Below the pieces are notes generated by a model. That model saw only the letters and a list, made by a program, of their open reading frames with translations, ran no database searches and was not told the origin of the DNA. A DNA stretch of 64,000 bases from Botryosphaeria dothidea. Taxonomy: Eukaryota > Ascomycota > Dothideomycetes > Botryosphaeriales > Botryosphaeriaceae. The position numbers and the translations under genes were made by a program. This document shows positions 11,181 to 22,853 of this stretch, piece by piece. Location of the stretch: positions 2,604,001 through 2,668,000 of the forward strand of contig WWBZ02000001.1 of the NCBI GenBank assembly GCA_011503125.2, read 5' to 3'. The first letter of the stretch is position 1. Every line of letters starts with the position of its first letter.

Positions 11181-11932
11181 TTCGGTGGCTGCTGGCTAAA
11201 GTATCGTTGGCGATGGGTTTTGTGAATATGATTCCAGGCCTCTAAGGTTAGGGGCAAGCGTAATATAGGGCATGTGACGGTCGAATGCTTTTGCACTCTT
11301 GAAAGGGCGAGGCTCAAGGTCATATTTCTATCAGCGAATACAGACTCGCACGATGCTGGGCTTCCGGATGAGAGCTACAATGTCTCGAAATAGAAAAGGA
11401 CACCAACATCTGCGATACGATCAATCAAGGCATTGCTGCTCTCCTACCAGTGATAGACGTGGCCATTGTAGAGAGTAAAGAATGCCAATCGATTTCTCCG
11501 TGTAACATAAGTGGACTCGGGAGACAGAAGATGTTGGGTTTTACACGAAGGTTTCCAGTGTAAGTATTGGAAAGTAGAGGCTCACTCATGGCGTTGTGCC
11601 TGTAAGTCACTGCCCATACGAGAAGAACCTTGGTTGTGTGGGCGAACCGGAGGGGTAAAGGTCAGCATTGTGACATGAAAACTCATCTGAACGGATCCGT
11701 GGATCCAACAGATCGTGGACAGGATTGGTGGAATGGTACACTGTTGTAAGAGGGGCAAACACCATGCAGACATGTGGCGTTGTTGACGGAGATGGAAGGG
11801 CGGGGGCGGTTGGAGAGGTGGAAGGCATTGATGACTAATTCGGTCTAGCGCCGAAACAAGCCGGCAAACAAACCCACCAGCCTTTTCGTGCTGCGGTAAC
11901 CACTTCACCAACGCCGTACACGTCGCGCAAAC
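11181..11932. promoter_or_regulatory. Bidirectional promoter region, NACHT receptor / methyltransferase
   Basis: 752 bp between two divergent starts. It contains no credible gene; small frames on the minus strand overlap each other without family features. It must contain both promoters, but I could not place a TATA box with confidence. Confidence 0.45.
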
Positions 11933-12675
11933 ATGACAGAGCTCAGCGACCCCGAATTCTGGAATGAGCGCTACAACAAGTCTGACGGCGAGAACCCCAC
12001 ACACGAGTGGTTCAAGACGTTTGCTGCCCTCGAGCCCTACTTCGAGAAGCATCTCTTCGCCGCGCGTCCTGCTGCTGCAAATCCGCGCATCATGCATCTG
12101 GGATCTGGAGACAGTGTGAGTACACCGGTGTACTTAGCACTTCGTTCCCACTTCGCATCACGTCACGTGTTGTCGTAGACCGTTCCCGCCGACCTCGCCA
12201 AGCGCGGTTACACCAATCAACTCTGCCTCGACTTTTCCACCGTCGTCGATCTGATGTCAAAGAGACACGCCGAGCTTGGTGACATTGAGTGGAAGCAGGC
12301 CGACGTCCGGAATATGTTCGACATTCCTGACGCCTCGATTGATGTGGCGTTCGATAAAGGCACTATTGACGCCATGATCCACGGCAGCCCTTGGTCACCC
12401 CCGGATGATGTCACCGAAAACACCGGAAAGTACCTCAACGAAGTGAATTACCCTCATCATGTGTCTGTATTCTTTCCGCTCACGCTTTTGAAAAGGTCTT
12501 TCGCACTCTGAAGGACGACGGTGTGTTCCTCTACATCACCTACAGGCAACCTCACTTCATGAAACCCTTGCTGAATTCAACCGGCATTTGGCATCTTGAA
12601 ATGGATGTGCTCTCCGGAGAGAGCTCTTTCGATTATTACGGCTTCATCTTGAAGAAAAAGAAATCGGAATCATGA
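11933..12675 (+). CDS. Class I methyltransferase, EEF1AKMT4/METTL13 N-domain type
   Basis: Three exons (11933-12115, 12179-12442, 12496-12675) give 208 residues. The order of motifs matches the small eEF1A-lysine methyltransferase group: FWNERYNKSDG then HEWF at the N-terminus, SAM-binding motif I IMHLGSGDS, acidic VVDLMSKRH, WKQADVRNMFDIPDASIDVAFDKGTIDAMI (motif positions II/III, with the DKGTxDA signature), and after the second intron VFRTLKDDGVFLYIT. The tail KKKKSES is basic. Members of this group modify translation elongation factor 1A in animals; the fungal substrate is inferred only by family. The second acceptor is AAAAG rather than CAG/TAG, but it restores NEVFRTL. Confidence 0.85.
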
Positions 12676-14165
12676 TATCCAAGAGGCCAAATGGAGAGGT
12701 AAAATAGACCACGAGCCGCCGTTGGACCGGTTGCACCATTTCACACGTCTCCTTTCGTAAACCCGAATTCTCATCATTGGTGAATGGAGTCACGAAGCGT
12801 CGACCGCACCGAACATGAAGTACGTGCGGATTCGGGCCGGTAAATTGATAGAGCAGTGCATCTTGTCACAGTCGCAACTAACAAAAATAGGTCCGATCCG
12901 CACGGTGGTCCACTTGCTGCCGCTAACTTTGCAATTACTGATGAGGCGGTGTTGTGCTTAAATTGTGCTTGCATGAGCTTATTATGAGACTCTTTAAACG
13001 TAAGTCTATCATCGGGCTTTTCCTGTTTAGTTTCACTTCTATCTTGATATCATCCCTGCTCTGAAGTTGTGGTAGATTGTCCAGCTTTGCGACGTTTGGC
13101 AGTCAGCATCGGGCAGCAAGTGCCCAAAACAACTTCTATCGATGCACTGTACACGAGCGGTTATTGCGGGAATCCGCAAACGAATTCCAGGGATGCTCCA
13201 ATTGATACCTGCCTCAACGACCAGTTGAAGCACTCATAGGACGGACCAGCCGAGACATGTGCTATACTTTGCCCTCCACAACATCATCTCCCAGAAGTTT
13301 GAGTCTCTGTTACGTGCAGGTGCTCTCAGTGGCTTCGATATAGTTTGTACCAAAGGACCTGCCGATCGCGCAAGATACAGGAGTAGTTGCATAAGGGTCA
13401 TGCCAAGCAAGCTTCATATCCAGCAACTATCGACCTCAAACATGATCGCGCCCGGTTGCCGGTAATTGTCCTGCTAATCCTTTGCCCGATCGGTTCGATG
13501 GACGTGTCCCCACGGAGCCTCCGCATCAACGTCTTGGTGCCAAGGGCTTTCAAACTTTTGGGTGTGAGTTAAGGACCCACATTAATCTGCAAGCAGCTGA
13601 TCACGTTGGTGTTTGGGAGTGATGGGCCAAGTCTTTGCGCGGCAGTGCTTCTGGGCGGCAGAGGCGCCGGGTAGGGAGCATGTGAGAAACGTTTACGGAA
13701 GCTTAACACCACCCAGCCGGATCGGGAGCCGAGCCAAGGCTCCGCTTGCTTACTTCCAAGACTCCGCTCCACTCTTCCGCCACGCAATCTGCTACATTTC
13801 CGAAGTCACTACTCGTTCGCTACTTTCTTGTCCTCTTGTCGTCTTACCGCCTCTAAGTTCGCCCAGCAAACTTCGATGACGCCGCCTTGTTTCCGGCCAT
13901 CGGCCTGTTTTCGTCTGTGCGCCTCCTGCTCGTGATGATGTCTGCCCAGTTTCCGCCGAGCTACGGCCCATGGGGAGGATTTCTTGTCTTCTTAGGTTCT
14001 CCACAGTCAGGTTATCAGCTCCGACCCCGTGGCCATGTATTAAATGTCGAATAAGACCCAATTTTCTCTTGGGCGTGCAGCAAACCGTTGTCCCGTCGTT
14101 TTTGCAGATCGATCGCCCTGGTCGATCGTCTTGTTCCTACTTGACATTCACGGCTATCCATCAAT
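12676..14165. other. Intergenic stretch with no gene seen
   Basis: About 1.5 kb ahead of the sugar transporter. The open frames are short and lack family features. Between about 13,780 and 14,100 the plus strand becomes C/T-rich, compatible with the transporter promoter and leader. Confidence 0.45.
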
Positions 14166-16313
14166 ATGCCTCCTCCACACGTGGACGTGGAGGCCACAGA
14201 GCCCAAGTCCACAATCCCCATCAGTTCTGCCTCGTCGACTGGCAGCAAGTCTGGGGATGGCGCGGCGCACTTGGAGCAGGCCGATGGTGAGAGACGACCA
14301 AGTGTTGCAGCTCTCTTGCGCAATCCCTTAGCTGGTAGGACTGAGGAGGATGTCCTTGCTGAGGTCGACGTTTGGGTGGAGGAAAAGGGCCTGCAGGACT
14401 CGCGTGAGGCCTTCCGCAAAGGCGCCCTACTCGCCCGCGTCCAGCAACGAGACGACGGCTTCGAGAGTGTCTCTGCGTTGAGTGAAGACGAGAAGGGCCT
14501 GCTACGGCACGAGTTCAGCCATAGGTGGAGCCAGCCTTTCATGCTGTACTTCCTGGTCATCCTATGTGCTGGTTCTGCTATCGTACAGGGCATGGATCAA
14601 ACAGCTGTCAACGGCGCTCAGGTAAGAAGATAACTTCACTTAACCAAATCTAAGTGCTAACAACACAAAGCTGTATTACTTCGAAGAGTTTGGCATCACG
14701 GATGTATGGCAGCGAGGTCTCCTCAACGGTGCTCCATACTTGTGCTCATGCTTAATCGGATGCTGGACCAACGCACCCCTCAATAAGTACTTCGGACGCC
14801 GTGGGACAATATTCATCTCTTGTTTCATTTCGTTTGTGACAGGCTTCTGGATGGCGGCTGCCGATAGCTGGTACAACTTGCTCATTGCGCGGTTTGCACT
14901 TGGTTTTGCCGTTGGTGCAAAGTCCAGTACCACCCCCGTCTACGCGGCAGAGTCAGCCCCGAAAACAATTCGTGGAGCCTTGACCATGATGTGGCAGATG
15001 TGGACCGCGTTTGGAATTATGTTGGGGTTCGTTGTGTCTGTTGCGTTTCAGAACACCGACTTCTTGGGCCAGTATTCGCAGTGGCGCTGGATGCTTGCGT
15101 CCACTTCTATCCCACCTTTCCTCGTCATGATCCAAGTTTATCTTTGTCCGGAAAGCCCTAGATGGTAAGTCTTGCGTGGTGATTCTCCTTCCGATTTTGT
15201 TACAGAAGTAGAACACATGCTCACAGCCTACAGGTATATGGAGAAAGGAAGATACGACAAAGCTTTCAACGCTCTGAAAAGGCTGCGTAAGCACGAAATC
15301 CAGGCAGCTCGCGACATGTACTACGCCTTCAAGCTTCTCGAGATCGAGGCCGCTGAACGTGAAGGCAAGAACATATTCAAGGAGTTCTTCACAATCAAGC
15401 GGAACCGCCGTGCTGCCCAATCATCTTTCTTCGTCATGTTCATGCAGCAATTCTGCGGAGTGAATGTTATTGTCAGTAAGCTCCTGCGGCATACCGTAGA
15501 ATGAAAGCTAATTTGAATCCCTCCTTCAGGCTTACTATTCGTCGGAGATCTTCATCCAAGCCGGCTTTTCGCGGTCAAACGCCCTTCTTGTATCCTTCGG
15601 AACTGGTGTGACCAACTGGCTCTTCGCACTCCCGGCCGTTAAGACCATTGATACTTTCGGAAGACGCAATCTGCTGTTGACTACCTTCCCGCTCATGGGA
15701 ATCTGCCTCCTCTTCTGTGGCTTTTCCTTCTACATCCCCGACAACGCCGACGGAAGCGTCTCCGACGCTCGTATTGGCTGCGTCGCTACAGCCATCTTCC
15801 TATTCATGATGGTTTACTCTCCTGGAGAAGGCCCCGTGCCGTTCACTTACAGCGCCGAGGCCTTCCCGTTGTACATCCGCGACACCGGCATGTCCTTCGC
15901 CACCGCGACCACCTGGGGCTTCAACTTCATCCTCAGTCTGACCTGGCCCGCTCTCGTTGAAGCCTTCGAACCCCAAGGTGCCTTCGGATGGTATGCAGCC
16001 TGGAATTTCTTCGGGTGGGTGTATTGCTACTTCCTCCTGCCGGAGACAAAGGTGAGTTCAGCGTTTGGTACTCCTATAAGAATTCTTACTGACAGATGGC
16101 AAACAGAATCTCACTCTCGAAGAACTGGACACAGTCTTCTCTGTGGGCAACAAGGAACATGCCCAGTACTACACGAAGAAGCTCCCATGGTACTTGAACA
16201 AGTACATTCTCAGGAGGGATGTGCCGCCTTTCCCGCCGCTGTACCAGTTCCACGATGAGATCGTGCACAGCCATGAGAAGGATGCTCAGCGTGGACATAC
16301 TGTGAAGAATTAG
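14166..16313 (+). CDS. MFS sugar (or polyol) transporter
   Basis: Five exons (14166-14621, 14671-15164, 15234-15471, 15530-16051, 16107-16313) give 638 residues. Recognisable sugar-porter signatures are the first membrane helix ending in QGMDQTAVNGAQ, the loop KYFGRRGTIFI (RxGR-type), PVYAAESAPKTIRGAL (the PESPR-related helix-4 region), CPESPRWYMEKGRYDKA in the central loop, the helix-7 motif QQFCGVNVIAYYSS, DTFGRRNLLL, and PFTYSAEAFPLYIRD with the PETK end of helix 12. Twelve membrane segments are expected. The cytoplasmic N-terminus is unusually long (~135 residues) and contains the subgroup phrases LLRNPLAG, DVWVEEKGL and RKGALLARVQ. Such proteins import hexoses or polyols by proton symport at the plasma membrane; the substrate cannot be told from sequence. 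Confidence 0.9.
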
Positions 16314-17431
16314 GTTTTCGGTAAAGATGGGATGGCGACTATGGACCATTGAACATCTAGTGAAGTCTCGGTCAACACGCTACGGTTCCGTTAAGGTTGT
16401 CTTGCGCGGGCAAGCGCACTTTCATGCATGGAAACATGGTTTGTAATCTCAATCGATCTCCCGTCTACGCATAAAAATTTGTTTTGATACAACTTCATTC
16501 CGGTGCAAATTACGTGGCCACTTCTACGTCCATGATCCTGAACGTAAAGTATATGCGGATTCATGTGTGAATATATATTCCGTTGGACCGGAGATGTGCC
16601 CGGTTCATGCAGTCCTTCTCCGACACCTCCGAGGATTGGTAAGGCGTGGTCGGCATACCATAAAAGAAACCGCGCAAGTATGCCATCCCGGAATTTGCTT
16701 ACAGTTTGCTTGGAGGCTGGGCACCATGCAGGTCGCCTTCCTCATCTGAAGTAAAGCTCTCAAGAGCGTGAGATATGGTTGACAAGGATCCCATGTTGCA
16801 AGATCATACACATTACTATTGAATTGCGGCAGCTGGATGAGCGGTAGTTGTTGGATGGTGTGGCGAGGTGCAGAACCAGCCGCTGCTGCATGTGAAGAGG
16901 GATATTGCTGATTTGAGGAGGGGCTGTGCTAAAGAACAAGAAAATAAAAGAAGAAAAACTGATGGGACTTTGGTAGATGCAAGTTTCGAACCGGCGATAA
17001 TGTCGAATTACCTTGTCTGCAAGGACCAGAAGCTATTTCCATGTGCCACGAATGAGAGCCCATCCACGTCGCATTCCCTGGAGAAAGTGAGGTCTAGTAT
17101 GAGAATAATCAGCAATGTCCCCGCGGAGCAATTTGCGGATGCCCGGTGTAGTGTCTTGATCATCAGCTCGGGAGACTCAAACAGGAAAGAACAACAAGCC
17201 AATGAGAACTACTCATTTGATACTCCTTTTCTTATATTCTATTGCAGTGGGGAAATTACTGATTTTTCCGGCCTTGTTGACAAGAATCACAAATATTTTC
17301 TATGTATCTCAGGCTTCACTGTGGTAATCCTAAAGTTTTTAATCTGTTCTGCATCTTCTTGAAGAGCACTGTAATGCCGCAATAATCACACATGGAGACA
17401 CCTGTCGCCAAACTACATTCAGGCGGCTACA
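16314..17431. other. Intergenic stretch between convergent genes
   Basis: Downstream of both the sugar transporter and the ACC-synthase-like gene. An open frame of 164 codons on the plus strand (16868-17362) shows no family features and ends in a hydrophobic run; I do not treat it as a gene. AT-rich from about 16,900 to 17,350. Confidence 0.45.
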
Positions 17432-19081
17432 TCAGCCCTGCACCTTCTCATACTCCACCAAGACCTCTCCCAGGCGTTCAAAGCACTTATCCAAAAACGC
17501 AGTCGGATGAGTGAAGATGACCCTGAACCATCCTTCCTCCTCGCCACCAAACGCCAACGCGTCCGCAATACTAAGCTTCTTCTCGTTCAGAATCCTCTTC
17601 AGTAGGTCATGGTCGTACGCCTTCCCAGACGCCGTCACCGCGGCTTTGAAGTTCGCCCAGAGGAAGAAGCCAGCGTTTCCGCCAGGCGTGTACGGGATGC
17701 CCTGCTGCGTGAGCCACTTGGTCGTGTAGGCGTACGCCTCGGCGATCTTGGTCTGGTTGGTGTGGATGTAAGTGTCCGTGAATTCGTTGTTTTCGAGGAT
17801 GGCGGCGGAGATTTGGTCGGAGGGCGCGGCCGGGTAGTTGGCCAAGCTGGTGTTTGCTTCAATTACTGCTACTCATCTCAATGCGAAGGAGGTATAGTTC
17901 CAGAGAACGTACGAAATTTGTAGTAGAGACTCGCGGAACTCTTGGTTGTGCTGGTCTATGACGTAGCCGACGCGCAGGCCGTTGGCGCCGAAATCCTGTG
18001 CATGATACTGTCAGATACCTGCTGCTTTATCGAATCCGGCGGGAGAAGTCCTCACTTTGCTCATGCCCCAGAGCACATGGACGCGGAACGGGTCGATGAC
18101 CCCGGTCGTGTCTATGGAAAGCGCCGATGTGAACTTGGGAGCGTCGCGCGCATCAGGGTTATCCCATATGGACAGCGCGTAGATCTCATCACTGATAAGA
18201 TGGACCTTGTGCTTCTGGCAGAGTTTCATGAGCTGAATGATGAATTCTTTGCTATAGCATCGTCCTTGCCAAATGTTCTGGTTAGACTTGATCTCTCAAT
18301 AAAGATTGAGGGCCTACCGAGGGGGTTGTGCGGAGTGCAGAGGACAACAGCCTTGATGGTGACGCCCTCGCTGTTGGAGCGCAGCAGCACTTCTTCGTAT
18401 TTTGCAATTGCCTCAAGGCTGAGAGGATCAATGGGACCAAAGGGTACACCGACAGTCTTGACACTAGAATTGAAATGAGCGCACTGTGTATATTTTTTGT
18501 CGGGGCGCAACAGTCTTACCCGGCGCGTGCCCCGAAGTCCCCCGGAAACGATCCGTAGTAGGGTCGGCCAATCAGAAACCCGTCGCCTGAGTTACCTAGA
18601 GTATATGCAAGCATCTCTAGAGCATTTGACACTCCTGGAGAGACAAGGACGTGGCTGCTTTCCACCTGCGTAACAGGATGGAAGTGCCGGTTGACAAAGC
18701 GTGCTACGACATCGCGTAACCGTTTCGATCCGTGAGAGCCATCTCCATACATAAGATAGTGGCCGGAAATTTTGAACTACTCATGTGTGGTAAGCAAAGG
18801 AAACAGAGTCAACGTTTTCCCCAAGCAGCCTACCGTGTCATGAATGTGTTGGACGAGCTCATTGTGCATCAATGACTATGTAAAAGCGTCAGAAATCCGA
18901 GGACAGAATGATGGCGAGAGCAACAAACATTTTCAGCGAGCCCGAGACTCAGGATTCCATTGGGATTCTCCTCCGGATGATAGATGTCGTCCAAGACTGA
19001 GTGGAAGGTGCTGTGGCCGCCCTCGACGATCAGCCTGCTACCACGCGCCGACAAGAGCTGGCTGTCTCGGAAGGAATCCAT
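17432..19081 (-). CDS. ACC-synthase-like PLP-dependent aminotransferase (class I/II)
   Basis: Seven exons (18929-19081, 18834-18875, 18520-18776, 18318-18463, 18056-18264, 17913-17995, 17432-17846) give 434 residues. The order is that of the ACC-synthase/aminotransferase I fold: ILSLGLAENSLMHNEL, Y-G-D-GSHGSKRLRDVVARF, VSPGVSNALEML, PYYGSFPGDFG, CTPHNPLGR, HLISDEIYAL with the PLP-contacting Asp and Tyr, and GMSKDFGANGLRVG with the Schiff-base Lys. Fungal members include proteins annotated as ACC synthase-like, among them GliI-type enzymes of epipolythiodioxopiperazine clusters, so C-S lyase, aminotransferase or ACC synthase chemistry are all possible. Nothing nearby decides. A transposon-like element begins about 335 bp upstream of the start and may affect expression. 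The start MDSFRDSQLL is the only in-frame Met at the right distance. Confidence 0.87.
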
Positions 19082-19408
19082 ACTTGGCGGTTAAGATTAC
19101 AATTGTTTGATAGAAGAAGCAGGCCTCAGCGGCCAGATTTATAATGTCGTCAGATTTAACATCGGTGAGTCGGCAGGACATACTGGTGTCGGGCATGACG
19201 TTGACTCACGGGTGGCCGCGCCCTTCGGTTGACCAGGGCCCCGCCACGGTACCCCGCCTCGCTCTCCCGCTACGTAATTGGCTTGTCGACTATTTCAAAG
19301 ATAAGCTGGAGGGGATAGCAAAGGCCCGAGTTTGGTTTCCATACAAAATCTGAAACATCACTCATCAAGCCACTATAGTAGGGCTGTGTGTTTCGCTCGG
19401 CGAGCCCA

Positions 19409-19416
19409 TGCTCCCA
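19409..19416. repeat. Target-site duplication, left copy (TGCTCCCA)
   Basis: Eight bases immediately outside the left terminal inverted repeat. The identical eight bases lie immediately outside the right one at 20242-20249. Confidence 0.88.
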
Positions 19417-19443
19417 CAGTGGGTGTCAAAAGTTTTTGAGCTC
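19417..19443 (+). repeat. Left terminal inverted repeat of the hAT-type element
   Basis: Begins CAGTGGGTGTCAAAAG and continues for about 27 bp. It pairs with the reverse complement of 20215-20241 with two mismatches. Confidence 0.88.
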
Positions 19444-20214
19444 TGGACTTTAGCTAGCTTACTAAACTACCTGCTACAGTGCTTGTAAGGTTTGGCGTAT
19501 ACGTGGCCTAAGCAGCCACGGGCGCGAGCGAAACAGCCATTTTTTTTTTCACGAGTATTCCTTAACAACTACTACTAATAATTACTAGAAAATTAGCTAA
19601 AATGTTGGAAATCACGTGTTTTGCATATTGCTTTTGCAACACCAGATAGCTTAGTCACTCACTTACGTATATAAGGAGGGTGGGCCACCTACGCCCTTCC
19701 TCCTCATGCCAATCATCAATAGATCATCGTTGTTCATCAACAATCAACATAAAATTATTAAGTAAAAGAATTTCTTTAATTGTATCTAATTTTTCTATAA
19801 AATTATTAAAAAAAATATAGAAAAAGAGACACGAGATTTTGCTAAGCCTACAAGAGGAAAATAAAAATTCGCAACGAAATATAAGGCTTAAGGGATAGAG
19901 AGTTACTTAGGAGTCGAATTAGTAGATAGGTAAAGAAGTAATTAGACGATTCCTTAGCCTCTCGAGAGAACTCGTAGAGGGCTAGCTATATACTCGTAGA
20001 CGTCTCGCCGAGGGCCCGCAGGCAAGACTCACGGGCCTCGCAGTGGGCGCCGTAGCCTCCCATTTCGGCCTTATGGCGGTCCTTAGCCAAGCCGCCAGTC
20101 CACTGGAGCCTCGCACGCAGTGCACAGGCTCCACGCAGTGGTGGCGCAGGGTTGAGTGCCTTAGGCTTGAGGTGTGGCTGGGCGTTGATGCCTCAGGGAC
20201 CTTGGTCCTGACAG

Positions 20215-20241
20215 GAGATCAAAAACTTTTGACACTCACTG
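20215..20241 (-). repeat. Right terminal inverted repeat of the hAT-type element
   Basis: Reads CAGTGAGTGTCAAAAG on the minus strand, matching the left end at 25 of about 27 positions. Confidence 0.88.
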
Positions 20242-20249
20242 TGCTCCCA
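20242..20249. repeat. Target-site duplication, right copy (TGCTCCCA)
   Basis: Exact copy of 19409-19416, directly outside the right inverted repeat. Confidence 0.88.
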
Positions 20250-20383
20250 ATACACTGTAGGCTGACTCATGACAACTCACGACCATTCAAAATCATCATG
20301 TATTGCTTCCTTTTATCAATTCGAATTACTCCTAGTTTCCTTCTCCATATAGGGCGTAGTCATCATGAATTCACAGGCCCTTT

Positions 20384-22313
20384 TTATTTTAAGCTCTCAA
20401 CCACCTTCGATATAGCCACAGCCTTCTCCTCGCCAAACCTTCCGCTAACAATCTGCAGTCCCACGGGCATACCATTCACCAAATCAATATCATCTATGCA
20501 ATCGTCAGAAAACTCAATCGCTGAAACACATCCAAAGTACTCACATTGCTCATGATTGAACTTATCCGAATCATTGCGCGGCACATGATTCTTCCAATCC
20601 GCCCCAGGCTGGTCTAGCTTAGCATCAGCATGCGAACCAGGGATCGTGAGCGCAGTGTAATTCAGCAAGTTCCACAGCGCCGAGTAGCCCAGCCACTGCT
20701 TGCTCCTGACCCAAGTCTTGGGCGTGTAGTTGACCCACGGCACGACGGGCATGACGATAGCGTCAATGCCGGCGGCTTTCCACTGCGCGAGGAAGTCTTT
20801 CTCGTACTGGAGTTTGACTGAGGAGAGCTGGGAGTGTCGGTAAGCCCTACGCATACTCAAAAGTGAAAGGGGACAAACAAACGTACCTCCTGCCGCGCCG
20901 GGATATCCAAGAAGTCCTTCTCCTCGCCAATCACCATCCCCTGGATCAATGGTTCTCCAATGATGGCGCAGGTGTCTTGGCAGCCTTTGCCGCCATCGGC
21001 CATAACGGCCTTGTACCAGAGCTCAATCCCTTCTTCATGACGCGCAGTGTCCCATTCCACAACTTCCGGTCCGTCAGCCAGCGCCCAGCAAACAAGCAAT
21101 CGGGTACGTACTTTCGTGGCCAGCGGCCTTGAGCTTATCAGCTACTTCCCGAATAGCCCTGGCGACGGGCGGTTGGGGTTTGACAACGCCATCATCGAAG
21201 ATGAAAGCGAGCTTCAGCGGAGCTTTCGGCGGCTCCGCCAGCTCCTTCCTCCACGGGACGGGGAAGATGTGCGGATCGACGTCCCAAGGGCTCGTGGATA
21301 GGTAGCTGTCGAGGTAGTATTCTAGCGTATTGAGGCTGTGCGTGAGCGGTCCGGCTACCGGTGGCACGATGAACTCTTGGTCTTTCCTGTACGAATGTGA
21401 GGAGATGCGGTATCTAGCGAGGATTCCTTTCAAACTAACCCAGATTTGTAGAACGGTACACGCCCGATGGTTGGACAGAGCCCGTACAACCCTTGAAGAC
21501 AGGCTGGAATGCGGATTGAGCCGCCGATGTCTGTGCCGATGCCCAGCACGCTGCCGCGCCCACCGACGAGAGTGCCCTCTCCGCCCGAACTGCCACCGGA
21601 AATGAGGTTGCGGTTGAAGGGGCTGACACATTGCCCAAACACGTGGTTGTAGCTGTCACTCATCTTCACGACTCCGTTAGGATACCAGGTTAGACGGTCT
21701 GGTTTGGATAGCATACCATCAATGCCTGCGGGATGTTTGTTTTGCAGTAGATCACTGCTCCCAGCTGCAGCAAAACCTCGACCTCCGGGCCATTCTTTTC
21801 AGCTGGTTTCCCCACAAGTCCGACAAAGCCTGTATGTATCAGTGTTAGCATTGGCTAGTCGGGCTTGTTTGCCTACGGGTTCATACCAACAGTGCTATCG
21901 AAGCCTTCTACATCAAACCCATCCTTGACTGACACTGGAAGCCCATGCAGAGGACCAAACGGCTTGCCAGTCTCAGCCAAGTGCTTGTCCAACATCTCTG
22001 CTCGTTGCACAGCTCTGTCGAAGAAGATTTCGGTGCAGCATCCGGTCAGTTGCTGCAGGATCGCAGTTCTTTTAACGAACGCAGCGGTGAGGTCAACACT
22101 GGTCAAGGTGCCTGACACCAGTCTGTCAACGAGCACCTTCGCGTCCGTGATTCTGGTAAGGTCGAGCTCGTTTTCAGATAGCAGCCCACAAGACTCGGTA
22201 TATGCGAGCGCATCAACGAGACCATCAGGGATATTCTTCAGTCGGAGCTCGGATGGAATGAGCTCGGCTTGCGCGGCGCGCTTCTTTTGAGCAATGGCAC
22301 GCCAATCAACCAT
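20384..22313 (-). CDS. Amidase-signature family hydrolase (acetamidase/AmdS-like)
   Basis: Six exons (21887-22313, 21717-21829, 21440-21663, 21112-21386, 20887-21062, 20384-20827) give 552 residues, the usual length of fungal acetamidases. The amidase-signature triad is complete: Lys in PVSVKDGF (residue ~130), cis-Ser in ISGGSSGGEG (~205) and nucleophile Ser in GTDIGGSIRIPA (~229). Fungal AmdS-like phrases are present at the start (MVDWRAIAQKKRAAQ) and end (NGMPVGLQIVSGRFGEEK). It hydrolyses a carboxamide; the acyl group is unknown. I chose the ATG at 22313, since the frame upstream opens only with GTG. Intron 2 ends in GAAG|ATG, with branch-like CCTAACGG. The hAT-type element lies just past its stop codon. 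Confidence 0.92.
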
Positions 22314-22853
22314 GTTTGTGGGTGTTCCGTTTTCAGGCACGAATTGTATTTGGGAGGTCTGCTAGAAATTGCTTGTTTGTTGAGAGGACACTGTTCCTGT
22401 ATATATCTGCACTTTCCCCGCTTCCTTCCGGAGGGGGAGGTACCCCGGTTGCGCTATCGCAGCCACCCCACTCTCCATTTGCATAGTGCGTCAGTAGCAT
22501 CGAATGAGCCAATATTCCACGAATCTTGAATTAGACGTTCTGTCTTTGGTCGATTATGTGAAGATGCATATCGTACCCGACGTAATTTGTAAAGTCATCA
22601 TCAGTCAGCAGCGTGACAGGGAAGATGTCTCAGCATGACGGAAACAAAATCGAATGCTTTTCAGTTCGTACTGATGAGCTTGTCCCAAGGAGTTGAAGCA
22701 TATTCTCGAACGTTAATTACCAGGGCGGGTTATATCACGCACGTCTGGACAAATGGTTCAACTCCCCAGACTTGTTCCATTGAAAGCTTACGGAAGCCGT
22801 CAACATATCACACGACTGCAACCGCAGTTGGCACCCGTGGAGGAGGGCGGATG
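22314..22853. other. Spacer upstream of the amidase
   Basis: 540 bp between the amidase start and the TRM9 3' end, both on the minus strand; presumed amidase promoter. No gene seen. Confidence 0.45.

Larger units (their letters stand above)
19417..20241. mobile_element. Non-autonomous hAT-type DNA transposon
   Basis: An 825-bp element bounded by terminal inverted repeats of about 27 bp that differ at two positions; both start CAGTG(G/A)GTGTCAAAAG and continue TTTTTGA. It is flanked by a perfect 8-bp duplication, TGCTCCCA. An 8-bp duplication with ends starting CAG(T)G is the hallmark of the hAT superfamily. Inside, a TATA-like TATATAAGG lies near 19,668, followed by a strongly AT-rich block (about 19,540-19,950) and then a GC-rich block (about 19,990-20,220). 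No transposase reading frame is left, so it would need an active partner element. It sits between the ACC-synthase-like gene (start 336 bp away) and the amidase (end about 140 bp away). Confidence 0.88.

Noticed and set aside
12804..16564. Pair of similar ~23-nt stretches (GAAC...AAGTA..TGCGGATTC) at 12,809 and 16,541
   Set aside because: Short, with several mismatches and no defined ends; could be chance or a very old repeat.
16960..17045. tRNA-like box B (GGTTCGAAAC on the minus strand) next to a small hairpin
   Set aside because: The T-arm bases do not pair, the hairpin loop is four bases rather than seven, and no acceptor stem is found.
16868..17362. Open frame of 164 codons on the plus strand
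   Set aside because: No family features, no homologue-like motifs, ends in an AT-driven hydrophobic run, and lies between convergent genes.
18056..18264. ACC-synthase-like gene taken as an ethylene-forming enzyme
   Set aside because: The fold and PLP lysine are clear, but fungal members have several activities and no sequence feature decides for ACC synthase.
22314..22340. N-terminal extension of the amidase
   Set aside because: It begins with GTG, and homologues begin at the MVDW-type Met at 22313.
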